From the NCBI GenBank assembly GCA_018396655.1, contig JAGTQF010000011.1, forward strand, positions 1 through 35,247: 35,247 nucleotides of DNA. Direction: 5' to 3'. A program made the position numbers and the translations under genes. Positions 18,913 to 28,412 of this stretch are shown here, one piece after another. Each line of letters begins with the position of its first letter. Position 1 is the first letter of the stretch. Under the pieces are notes generated by a model. It was not told the DNA's origin, ran no database searches, and saw nothing but the letters and a program-made list of their open reading frames with translations. This DNA is from Candidatus Bathyarchaeota archaeon. Lineage in GTDB: Archaea; Thermoproteota; Bathyarchaeia; Bathyarchaeales; DTEX01.

Positions 18913-20665
18913 CCTTCACGGCCTCCCTAAGTAGTGATTCTTGATGGGCGAACTGAGCATTATAGAGTCTTGCATATACGCCCCCGATTCTCATCAACTC
19001 CTCATGAGTTCCTTCCTCAACGATTCTGCCATTATCTAAAACTATTATTCTATCAGCCAGCTTAAGTGTTGAAAGTCTCTGAGTCACTATAAGCACTGTT
19101 CTGCCACTAACAAGATTCTTCAAAGCCTCAACAACCATCGCCTCTGTTTCAGCATCAAGATTTGACGTCGGATCATCCAGTATGAGTATTTTTGGATTAA
19201 GTATTAAGGTCCTCGCTATCGCTATTCTCTGTCTCTGCCCACCAGAGAGTGTTACACCTCTCTCAGCAACATCTGTGTCATAGCCCTTAGGCAAACTAGC
19301 TATAAAATCATGTATACCAGCAGCCTTGGCAGCCTCAATCACCTCACTCATGGATGCACCTGGCTTACCATAAGTTATATTATCTTTTATTGTTCCCGCA
19401 AAGAGCGCGATATCTTGATGGACAATCCCGATATGTCTACGAAGGGATTTAATTTTAACATTTCTTATATCTACACCGTCTATAAGTATACGTCCCTTCT
19501 GCGGGTCATAAAACCTCGGTATAAGCTTGATAAGCGTGGATTTGCCTGAACCTGTGGGACCGACTATCGCAACCCTCTCTCCAGGTTTAACCTCAAGACT
19601 TACATCTACTATAACAGGCTTGTTCGGGTCATAACCAAAAGAAACATTCTCAATCTTAATATGTCCCTTAACATCTTTAAGTTCTATTGCGTTAGGCTGA
19701 TCCTTAACCTCAGGCTCCTTATCTAGCACATCAAATATTCTAGATGCTGAAACTGATGCCCTTTTATAATCTAGGACAAAGAAACCCAGCCCAACGAGAG
19801 GCCAATTGAGCATTGAAAGATACAATAAGAAGGCAACTATATCTCCTACGTTTAGAATGCCTGCTGCAACCTTAAATCCACCATACAAGTATACTACGAT
19901 CTGTATGACTGCTGAAATAAGTCCTATAGACGGCCATGATAATGATGCATATCTATGAAATTTCATGTTTAAATTATATAGGTTATCAAGTTTGGATCTG
20001 TAAACTCTTCCAAAAACATCCTCAACTCCAAGAGCCTTCAAAACTTTAATTGTTGAAGTATATTCTTGAATTGCGCTATTAAATTGGCTCATCGCGCTCC
20101 AGCTACCCTCAAGTATGGGATAAACCTTCCTGTTAAAGAGAATTGTTATTAGTGCTAAAAGTGGCAGTAGTGATGCTGCAACGAGAGTTAACTCAGCATT
20201 CAGATTTAAGAGTATGTAGAGGGCTATTGAGGCTGAGAAAATAGCGTTTAATAGAGGCATACTTGCAAAACTTATGAAGCGATTTAAATTGTCCATATCG
20301 CTTGTCACCCTCACGATTATCTCACCAACATCTACCCTATCATAAAATCCATAGGAGAGCTCGTGAAGATGCCTATAGAGGTCTAACCTAAGCCTATATA
20401 TGGTTCTCTGAGCTATAAGCTCAAAGAGATATCTGACGAGAAAAGCTAAGGCTCCCTCCAAAAACGTTAGTATAACGACAGCTAGCGAGAGAGGCAGTAG
20501 CTTGCTCGCATCATATGCCATCACGGAATTCAAGAGTTCTCTAACATACCAAGGTATCATCATGGCCAAAAGTGTGGAAGCAAAAACCATACCTATGGCG
20601 AATACTAAGAGCTTCCATTCTTTAATTACATATTTATAGGTTCTAAATATCGGTGAGCTAACCAT
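18893..20665 (-). CDS. ABC exporter half-transporter (TMD-NBD), degenerate Walker B/H-loop
   Basis: Walker A GPTGSGKST, LSGGQRQRIAIART, LILDDPTSNLD, LIVTQRLST; overlaps the downstream half-transporter by 20 bp. Confidence 0.94.
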   Translation of the reverse strand: MVSSPIFRTYKYVIKEWKLLVFAIGMVFASTLLAMMIPWYVRELLNSVMAYDASKLLPLSLAVVILTFLEGALAFLVRYLFELIAQRTIYRLRLDLYRHLHELSYGFYDRVDVGEIIVRVTSDMDNLNRFISFASMPLLNAIFSASIALYILLNLNAELTLVAASLLPLLALITILFNRKVYPILEGSWSAMSQFNSAIQEYTSTIKVLKALGVEDVFGRVYRSKLDNLYNLNMKFHRYASLSWPSIGLISAVIQIVVYLYGGFKVAAGILNVGDIVAFLLYLSMLNWPLVGLGFFVLDYKRASVSASRIFDVLDKEPEVKDQPNAIELKDVKGHIKIENVSFGYDPNKPVIVDVSLEVKPGERVAIVGPTGSGKSTLIKLIPRFYDPQKGRILIDGVDIRNVKIKSLRRHIGIVHQDIALFAGTIKDNITYGKPGASMSEVIEAAKAAGIHDFIASLPKGYDTDVAERGVTLSGGQRQRIAIARTLILNPKILILDDPTSNLDAETEAMVVEALKNLVSGRTVLIVTQRLSTLKLADRIIVLDNGRIVEEGTHEELMRIGGVYARLYNAQFAHQESLLREAVKVGMDNR

Positions 20666-20858
20666 TCATTCTCAACCTCTATTGTTTCTGACCGGAGCGT
20701 TTGTTCTTCGAGTGTGCTTTAAGTTGTATCAATAGTGATATCAAACTCGATATCTACCATATAAATTTATCCAAAAACAACAATGCAACAATACGTTAAA
20801 AATAGAAATTACGGGAGTTAAGACTCTTATAGGAGCAATTTAATTTCGGAGTTCGAGA

Positions 20859-21272
20859 CTATGTTGCGGCCGCCAAATTAACGTTAACCGTAAATTCGCC
20901 CTTGTCAGTTCTAATCTTCACTTTTAAGGTTACTGCACTAGTTGGCAAGTCGCTTGTGAAGCTAACGTCAACCTGCCTGGAGGACCCAGGATCTATTATA
21001 ACTCCGGGAGCAGCAGTTCCGGATATACCTGTATCTGTAACATCCACTTTTTGTATCTTCACCCTTACTTCACCATCATTAACTATGGTTAGTCTCACTA
21101 TGTTTGAACCTACTCTACCAGCGTCACTAACAGTTACGCTGACGCGGCCAGCTGGTCCGGCGAGTTTTGTTAGGGCTGGGCTCATAACCCATAAGCCTAT
21201 TCCTACGGAGACAACTAACGTTACTATGGCGAGAATTCCACCCATACTTATTGCTTTCTCATTCTTTATCAT
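20859..21272 (-). CDS. Archaeal type IV pilin-like protein
   Basis: N-terminus MIKNEKAISMGGILAIVTLVVSVGIGLWVM: class III signal-like K-A/I-S followed by a hydrophobic helix, then a beta-rich ectodomain. Confidence 0.6.
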   Translation of the reverse strand: MIKNEKAISMGGILAIVTLVVSVGIGLWVMSPALTKLAGPAGRVSVTVSDAGRVGSNIVRLTIVNDGEVRVKIQKVDVTDTGISGTAAPGVIIDPGSSRQVDVSFTSDLPTSAVTLKVKIRTDKGEFTVNVNLAAAT

Positions 21273-21359
21273 AACCCATCACGATTAAAAAATTTAATAA
21301 CCTTAAATATATAAAAGTTTTCACGAAAGAATGAAAAGATTGTTAAGAGTGATGCTGCA

Positions 21360-22163
21360 GTGACAAGATGCTTAAGAAAATTGGCAATAATATCTTCCTG
21401 GATATATTGTCTACCAACGATATCTTCGACTTTTTGGCTTCCAATGTGGATATCACTTTCGCTTGTTTTCCCAACGATTTTTAATTACTTTCCTGAGACT
21501 CCGTCTCCATTCAGATTAGATTGGGTTCCGCAATGGTTCTTTCGCATACTTTACATATCGTGGATACCCATGACTCTAATCCCTGGGGCTGAGTGGCTTA
21601 CAGAATTCCTACATTTGCCTGAAGTGTGGACAAATTTCCATTTAATTCTCATAATAGACATTGTTAGGCCGATCTTTACGTTCGGCGGCTTCCTATTTTT
21701 TATGGCAAGCATGCTTCAACTGATTATAAGTAAGTTTAGAGGAATCGAGCTTGTAAAATCTGGCTTCTATAGTATTGTACGCCACCCCCAATACCTAGGA
21801 ATATTTGTCTGGACCTTTGGTCATATACTCTACGCCTTGCCCCTCCATTTAAGGCCAGCCGATTTAATAGCATGGGTTACATTGGTCTTCTTATATATCT
21901 TGTTGGCTAAGAAGGAGGAGGAGAATCTAAAACGAAGGTTCGGTGAAGCATACGAAGATTATCGAAGGAAAGTTCCATTTATGATACCCTTTATACCCAG
22001 AAAAATCTACAGAAGATTATCAGAAAGCATTTCCCACTTAATACCAAAAGAGAAATGGGGAAGGTATATCCTCATAACACTCATCTATGCTTTAATAGTA
22101 ACCTCAATATTGGTCCTGACCTATGGGAGAACATATTGCTACTGGGGGAAGTCAGGCCCTTAA
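21360..22163 (+). CDS. Isoprenylcysteine carboxyl methyltransferase/PEMT-like membrane methyltransferase
   Basis: GIELVKSGFYSIVRHPQYLGIFVWTFGHIL...KKEEENLKRRFGEAYEDYRRKVPFMIPF is the ICMT/PEMT C-terminal signature. Confidence 0.82.
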   Translation: MTRCLRKLAIISSWIYCLPTISSTFWLPMWISLSLVFPTIFNYFPETPSPFRLDWVPQWFFRILYISWIPMTLIPGAEWLTEFLHLPEVWTNFHLILIIDIVRPIFTFGGFLFFMASMLQLIISKFRGIELVKSGFYSIVRHPQYLGIFVWTFGHILYALPLHLRPADLIAWVTLVFLYILLAKKEEENLKRRFGEAYEDYRRKVPFMIPFIPRKIYRRLSESISHLIPKEKWGRYILITLIYALIVTSILVLTYGRTYCYWGKSGP

Positions 22164-22230
22164 ATACCATTATAATATCGGAAAGTTTCTGAATAGTTTT
22201 GGAGTTAACTTTTGAGAAAAAATTGAATAT

Positions 22231-23649
22231 CTATCGGGTGGTAAGGGTTGTTATGCTATCAGATGGAAGAAGGACCTCAAGTAAACCATCTCTAACCACT
22301 ATGTTACCAATATATTTGCAATTCTCGTTTCTTGATGTGCGATATTGCTTTAAAGTCAATGATGGTGTGATATTTTTTAAGGATATTTTAGCATTAACGT
22401 CCGTCATTCCCCTATTTATCAATACTATTGTGATGTCACCGCTCTCCTCATTTAGATAGGCTGAGGCTAGAATTTGAGGTCTATCGCTTCTTGCTTCTAC
22501 CCTAACAGAGCCTGGACTTATGAACTTAAAGAATTGCTTAACAGCATAATATTTAGGGGTTATTTTATAGTTGTCTCCTTGAGAGCTTATACTAATCAGC
22601 CCAGTCTCCCTATACCAAAATAGCTCCCAAACCAAGTAAACTGAGGCATTTCCATACACCAGCGTATTATGAATGTGTTGAGCCGTATAAAGAGCTTCCT
22701 CATAGGTGCCTGCATATGGAAAATCTAGGTAGCTATATTCCGTCATCCACAAAGGCCTACCATACTTAGCACAATAACCAGAAATCGTTTTAAGCCATCC
22801 TATCCCCTGATCGGGATTAAAGAATTGTATATCGTATAGGTGCACAGCGAAGACATCAACATACTGAGCTGCCTCGGGATCAGACATTATTGTTTCTAAG
22901 TAATTGAGGGCAGCGTAAACGCCAGAAGTTTCTGGAACAACTATCTTTGCTGTTATCCCTTCTCTAGCGAATTTTCTGCCAACAACCTTTATCAATTCCT
23001 TTAGTTGCTTGGGTGTATAGATGCAAGTCTCCCAAGTAGCAGTATAATCTGGCTCATTTTGTATGCTTACCCAACCTATGTCTATGTCATGATATGTCTT
23101 GTAACCCAAAATATAGGCGGACAACCACTCCGCGAATTCCTCATACATTTCTGGCAGAAGATAACCATCATTCGTCTCCTGCGTATTATTTTTCATCCAG
23201 GCTGGTGGGCTCCAGACGGAAGCTATAAACTTTGTAACACCCCTCTTTTTAGCCTCAAGGGCATTCCAAACTTGGTCTTGGTCTGTTGTAAAGTCGAATG
23301 CTTCCCAATTGAAATTATTTGGGTCATCGTCATCATTTTCACTCTCAATCTTAGTCCACACTCTCAGCCTATAGATGCTTATTCCAAGGTCTGAAAAAAG
23401 TAGGTCTGTAGCCTCCGTTCTAAGCGGCTCTTTTAGATTCCTTAATAAATGCTCGTAGTAGGCTCCTGAACCACCAAATCCCTCAATTCTTTGATATTTT
23501 CTTGCCCCATCAACCTCGATTATTGATTCTATAAGCGTTACACCAATCCTATTTTGAACAAGAAAATATAAGAATAGACTTCCTATTATCACTATTGCCG
23601 CTAAAGTAAGTGTAAGAGTCTTCCATTTCATTTTAATGTCACCATGCAT
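22231..23649 (-). CDS. Membrane-anchored glycoside hydrolase, GH30-like
   Basis: N-terminal TM helix; RIEGFGGSGAYY; WVSIQNEPDYTATWETC (acid/base Glu); RPLWMTEYSYLD (nucleophile Glu); C-terminal beta domain ITIVLINRG. Confidence 0.8.
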   Translation of the reverse strand: MHGDIKMKWKTLTLTLAAIVIIGSLFLYFLVQNRIGVTLIESIIEVDGARKYQRIEGFGGSGAYYEHLLRNLKEPLRTEATDLLFSDLGISIYRLRVWTKIESENDDDDPNNFNWEAFDFTTDQDQVWNALEAKKRGVTKFIASVWSPPAWMKNNTQETNDGYLLPEMYEEFAEWLSAYILGYKTYHDIDIGWVSIQNEPDYTATWETCIYTPKQLKELIKVVGRKFAREGITAKIVVPETSGVYAALNYLETIMSDPEAAQYVDVFAVHLYDIQFFNPDQGIGWLKTISGYCAKYGRPLWMTEYSYLDFPYAGTYEEALYTAQHIHNTLVYGNASVYLVWELFWYRETGLISISSQGDNYKITPKYYAVKQFFKFISPGSVRVEARSDRPQILASAYLNEESGDITIVLINRGMTDVNAKISLKNITPSLTLKQYRTSRNENCKYIGNIVVRDGLLEVLLPSDSITTLTTR

Positions 23650-23756
23650 GCAACTTAATATCTACAATTATTATATGGCGCTAAGCTCTCCTTTAACTAT
23701 TTTTTGAGTAATCTTTAAAAACCTAAATTTGAATATTCATCTTTTGGGTTTAGCGT

Positions 23757-26700
23757 ATGGTCTCAACTGGTAAGTGGGGAAAAATATCTTTATCTCTAGC
23801 TCTAACGATATTTCTAGTAGCCTCCTACATAATGATAGTGCTTTTATTATCTGCGAAACCGGCTGTTGCTCAGGAAATCACCTTTGACTACTTTACACCA
23901 GCATTAAAAGCAATTAATATAGATGAGCTTAAGGGCTTTGTAGAGGACCTTGTCGGTTTTGGCTCAAGGTTTACTGGGTATCCTGGGTGTTATGCTGCAG
24001 CCGATTATATTGAGAGCAAGTTCCGCGAGTTTGGTTTGTCACCCGTCTTAAGACACAGCTTTAGGACTCCCATACCAGTGGATGAGGGCGCCTATATAGA
24101 GACATCCTTAGGTGAGAGAATAAAAGTTTATCCAATCTACCCGAATAGGGTTTGTCCACCGCAGACTCCGCCTGGAGGCTTAACTGGACGTTTAGTTTAT
24201 GTGGGCTCGGGCGAATATGAGGACTTTGATGGTAAACCAATAGAGGGCAGCATAGTTTTAATGGACTTTAACACGCAATATCATTGGGTTACTGCGGCTA
24301 AGTTCGGTGCTAAAGCTGTTGTCTTTCTTGAGCCAGAATATACAACAACGGTTGAGGCCCGAATGAAACTGATTGAGAGCGTAGCATGGAACTTTCCAAG
24401 AGTATATGCTAGGGCTGAGGAGTCAAGGAGACTTCTACAGCTGGCTGAGAGGGGAGAGATAGTTACATTGGTTTCTAATATGAAGTGGCGCAATGTTGAA
24501 TCCTACAATATTATTGGTTATTTAAAGGGAACAGCTTATCCCGATGAATATGTGCTGATAACAGCGGCATATGATAGTTTCTCATTTATACCAAGTCTAG
24601 CCCCTGGGGCTAGAGAATCTATAGGAACAGCTATAATGCTCCAGCTTGCTAAGTTCTTCGCTACGCATCCAGGTTCAAACAAATATACGCTGGTTTTCAT
24701 AGCCTTTTCTGGAACAAATCAAGGGGTCATTGGTTCAAGATGGTTTATGAAGGAATATGTAGATAATAAGTGGAGTGAATGGGGCAGCAGAGTGAAGTTC
24801 CAGATGAACATAGACATAAACGACATAAACAAATATCTTATGCCATATCTCGTTATGGGGTGGACATATGGGTGGAATGAGGGTGTAGCGCCTTGGCTGA
24901 CAAACTATTACGATTGGTTCTTCAAGACCTTACTCCCAGATTTAGCTGAAAAGCTTAATAGACCCTATCTTGCCAAAGAAGACCCAGCTATAGGTAGGCA
25001 ATGGATTCCCAAAGAAATGTTCGGGACTGGAGGACCTGGTCACGGCATAATTTATGAAGATTACTATGGCTCCCCACTTAGATATGCTAACAGCGAACCT
25101 CTACTGATTTTGGGCGGTCCTGGGATGACATGGGGTAACCTATGGGCATACAGTAATGATTATTGGACACCATTCGACTTGCCGGACAACATTAACTGGG
25201 ACAATATAAAGTTTAAGCTCGAAGCCCTCTATCCAATAATCTACGCCACGGTTAATATAGACCTTTCAGCCCTCATAGGGACTTGGGTTCCTAAGGCTCC
25301 AGGCCAGTACTATCCTAAGTGGGTCGATGTAGTTGGTAAGACAATGGAATACAATATGTACTCTGGATGGTGGGATATACCGGTTAAGAATGCCATAATA
25401 GTTTACGGGAGGGGCAGTCCATCCGCTTTAGGCTTCCGGCCATATCAGCTTCTCTTGCCATCTTATGCCATGTCGGATGAGGATGGAGATGTATATATAC
25501 CCGGCCTGTTGCAGATGGAGAGGTTAATGATGGGCAGCTATGGTCTAGAGGCCTATGTTATTGATGAAGAGACGGGAAATGTTATATATGCTCCGGCGTA
25601 TGGAACATACTGGTTTAGGGGAAGAGTTGACGCTTCTTCTATAGGTACAAGCTTCCAGGTAAACACTTATGATAGGATGCAGAACTTTGGCATATATACG
25701 CTGTTCAAGTGCGGTTCTATAGTATTATTCGACATATGTGACATATACTATAGGAGCGGTTCAATAGATGTTGGCGGTGGCGGCGGTCTCTCATTGACAG
25801 TTAATGATTTCGTATCTCATGCTCCGCCTGACCAGTGGAGTTGGGACTTCTACATGTATGGTGGGTATGGTGTTAGCGTCGCAGTGGCTTTTGTTCCTCC
25901 GGAGAAACCTGTAGAATTTCTTGTTCATACAACTTACACTAGAAGATATCCAATGCTGGTTCTGACTAATTCGAGTGATGAGTATCCATTGGGCGTAGGC
26001 TTCACTGTTAAAGAGGGAGAACAGCATGCGATAATTCATACAACGCTTAGATTCGCCCAAGACATGTACAGACTGAATTTAGATAGGATAAAGACGCTTT
26101 CAGCCGGGGGCATAACTCCCTCCGGCTACACCGATACAAAGGAGCTCTTTGAAGAAGCGCTATTGGCTCTCAAGAACCGTGAATATAGCAAGCTTGAGGC
26201 GCTATCAAACAGGTTACTGGTCTATGAAAGGAATAATTATTCAACCTTAAGGGCGTCGATTGAAGATGCAATATATGCGATAACATTCTTTGGCTTGACC
26301 CTAGTGCCCTTCTCAATCCTTACTGAGAGGCTCTTCTTCCAGTCTAGTGGCGTAAAACGCGTAATGATTACGCTTTTTGGCTTCGTAGTTCCTCTGGCTT
26401 TCCTATCATTTGTTCATCCGGGCTTTAGGCTTGCAACAGACCCCATAATGGTTATTATAGGCTTCTTAGTTGTGGTTCTAGTAATGCCCCTAATAGCAGT
26501 GATATTAAACACCGTCCTCTCAGCTATAAGGCGCTTAAGAATCAAAGTTGCAGGGGTTCACTGGGTTGAGATGCCAAGGTTCTCTGTCGCTCTACTTGGA
26601 TTCTCGACTGGCATCTCACATATGAGAAAACGAAAGCTGCTGACTGGCTTAACGCTTATTGCAGTAATACTTGTAACGTCATCTACCTCGGCATTTACAT

Positions 26701-28412
26701 CGCTGGGCTCTCTAAGAGTAATTAGAGAGGAATCTACTGGAAGAGCAGCGCTTTATAATGGAATTTTGTTCCATCATCAAGACTATTCTGGCGGAGGCTT
26801 TGAGGATTACGGTGGATTAGGTGGTGCTCAATCACGACCGCAGGTAGGAGAGAGATTCTTAGCCGAGTTTAGAGTATTTTATGGAGACAAGGTTATAATG
26901 GCTCCTAGAGCATGGTCATACATCGGATATAGTATGCGCGGAACATATCTGCTTAACGAAAGCGGCCTAGTCACATATGACTATGAAAACAGAAAGGCGG
27001 TAATGAGGCCGATAAGAGGCTTCTTAGGGATGACTCCTGAAGAGAAGTATGTTACTGGCGTAGACAAGACAATAATTGATGGCTTCTGGTTTACGGAGAG
27101 CATGGCCGATAAGATGGTGGCGATAATATCAAAGAAGATGGCTGATGGACTGGGAGCTAAGGTAGGCTCAACAATTATGGTTTCGGGCTTCGCCTTCAAA
27201 GTTATAGGAATAATCGATGATAACGCCTTCTTTGAGATAAAAGACTTAGACGACCTTCAATTGACAATATGGGATGATAGAGTTCCGGGTTACTCCGGCA
27301 GGGTTGCTCCAGACGAGCTTATAATAATCCCATATAAGACGCTCTTAACAATATCTAAAGGCTGGATTGTTAGCGTGGCGATAAAATTTAAGCCGGAATA
27401 TGCAACTTACGACTCAATTATAGCGGTTGCAAGAGAGATATATAAGCAGACTGATGCATTCTCGCCAGTACCACTGAATATTGGTGTTGAAGGCGTGGTT
27501 TGGACTCTATCTCCGCGCTCAGTCGTTACAGTCTTTGGGTGGCAGCAGCAGATTATACCAGTGATTATATCTGCAATGGTAATACTTGGTCTTATGATAA
27601 GTTCTATAGAGGAGAGGAGACGCGAGATACAAGTGCTAAGCACGGTAGGTTTATCACCATTCCATGTAGCCTTTCTATTCCTCTCTGAGAGCGTCACATA
27701 CTCGGTGGTTGGTGGCATAATAGGCTATATATTGAGCATGATAATGGCTATGCTTGGAGGAATAGTTGGCGTTGAGGGGCAGCTCAACTATGCCTCTACA
27801 GTTGTGGTTACAACAGTATCTATTATGATGCTGGCAATATTAGGGGTGACAATTTATCCAGTGATTAGAGCTGCAAGAATGATAACTCCTTCACTTGAAA
27901 GGAGATGGAAGGCACCGCCACCAAAAGGTGATATATGGGAGATACCGCTGCCATTCTTTGTAACCGAAGATGAGGAAGCTAACGGAGTCCTGTGCTATAT
28001 ACATGAGCTCTTAATGGGGCATCTAGCAGAGGATTCGGAAATATTTAGGCTAAAGCCACCTGTAAAGATTGTGGAGCAGAAAGACCCCAAGATGCATGTT
28101 AGGGCATTAACTTTCGAGTCTTTTCTGGCACCATATGACCTTGGCATAACTCAGTATGTTGAGTTCTTGGACATTAAGAGTATTGATACCAAGAGACACA
28201 ACTTTTCACTATATATAAAGAGGCTTACTGGACCAAGAGGCTCATGGATAACATTTGGCAAGGGATTCATAGATTTAATGAGAAAGCAAGTTCTCTTATG
28301 GAGAAGCTTCACACCCAAAGAGAGGATTGAATACCAAAAGAGGTTTAAAGACTTATTGCTAAAAATTGAGAGTGTAAGTTCGCGTGTTGAGGAGGCTGGG
28401 AAGAGTGAGTGA
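23757..28412 (+). CDS. M28 peptidase-like (probably inactive) ectodomain fused to an FtsX/MacB-like permease domain
   Basis: N-terminal TM; PA-like region; AADYIESKFREFGLSPVLRHSF and VFIAFSGTNQGVIGSRWFMKEY resemble M28. C-terminal half has multiple TMs with ISSIEERRREIQVLSTVGLSPFHVAFLFLSESVTYSVVGGIIGY, characteristic of FtsX. Confidence 0.82.
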   Translation: MVSTGKWGKISLSLALTIFLVASYIMIVLLLSAKPAVAQEITFDYFTPALKAINIDELKGFVEDLVGFGSRFTGYPGCYAAADYIESKFREFGLSPVLRHSFRTPIPVDEGAYIETSLGERIKVYPIYPNRVCPPQTPPGGLTGRLVYVGSGEYEDFDGKPIEGSIVLMDFNTQYHWVTAAKFGAKAVVFLEPEYTTTVEARMKLIESVAWNFPRVYARAEESRRLLQLAERGEIVTLVSNMKWRNVESYNIIGYLKGTAYPDEYVLITAAYDSFSFIPSLAPGARESIGTAIMLQLAKFFATHPGSNKYTLVFIAFSGTNQGVIGSRWFMKEYVDNKWSEWGSRVKFQMNIDINDINKYLMPYLVMGWTYGWNEGVAPWLTNYYDWFFKTLLPDLAEKLNRPYLAKEDPAIGRQWIPKEMFGTGGPGHGIIYEDYYGSPLRYANSEPLLILGGPGMTWGNLWAYSNDYWTPFDLPDNINWDNIKFKLEALYPIIYATVNIDLSALIGTWVPKAPGQYYPKWVDVVGKTMEYNMYSGWWDIPVKNAIIVYGRGSPSALGFRPYQLLLPSYAMSDEDGDVYIPGLLQMERLMMGSYGLEAYVIDEETGNVIYAPAYGTYWFRGRVDASSIGTSFQVNTYDRMQNFGIYTLFKCGSIVLFDICDIYYRSGSIDVGGGGGLSLTVNDFVSHAPPDQWSWDFYMYGGYGVSVAVAFVPPEKPVEFLVHTTYTRRYPMLVLTNSSDEYPLGVGFTVKEGEQHAIIHTTLRFAQDMYRLNLDRIKTLSAGGITPSGYTDTKELFEEALLALKNREYSKLEALSNRLLVYERNNYSTLRASIEDAIYAITFFGLTLVPFSILTERLFFQSSGVKRVMITLFGFVVPLAFLSFVHPGFRLATDPIMVIIGFLVVVLVMPLIAVILNTVLSAIRRLRIKVAGVHWVEMPRFSVALLGFSTGISHMRKRKLLTGLTLIAVILVTSSTSAFTSLGSLRVIREESTGRAALYNGILFHHQDYSGGGFEDYGGLGGAQSRPQVGERFLAEFRVFYGDKVIMAPRAWSYIGYSMRGTYLLNESGLVTYDYENRKAVMRPIRGFLGMTPEEKYVTGVDKTIIDGFWFTESMADKMVAIISKKMADGLGAKVGSTIMVSGFAFKVIGIIDDNAFFEIKDLDDLQLTIWDDRVPGYSGRVAPDELIIIPYKTLLTISKGWIVSVAIKFKPEYATYDSIIAVAREIYKQTDAFSPVPLNIGVEGVVWTLSPRSVVTVFGWQQQIIPVIISAMVILGLMISSIEERRREIQVLSTVGLSPFHVAFLFLSESVTYSVVGGIIGYILSMIMAMLGGIVGVEGQLNYASTVVVTTVSIMMLAILGVTIYPVIRAARMITPSLERRWKAPPPKGDIWEIPLPFFVTEDEEANGVLCYIHELLMGHLAEDSEIFRLKPPVKIVEQKDPKMHVRALTFESFLAPYDLGITQYVEFLDIKSIDTKRHNFSLYIKRLTGPRGSWITFGKGFIDLMRKQVLLWRSFTPKERIEYQKRFKDLLLKIESVSSRVEEAGKSE

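Noticed and set aside
17599-19549. Similar sequence blocks around 17600-17910 and 19310-19550
   Set aside because: Explained by homology of the two paralogous ABC NBDs, not a separate repeat element.
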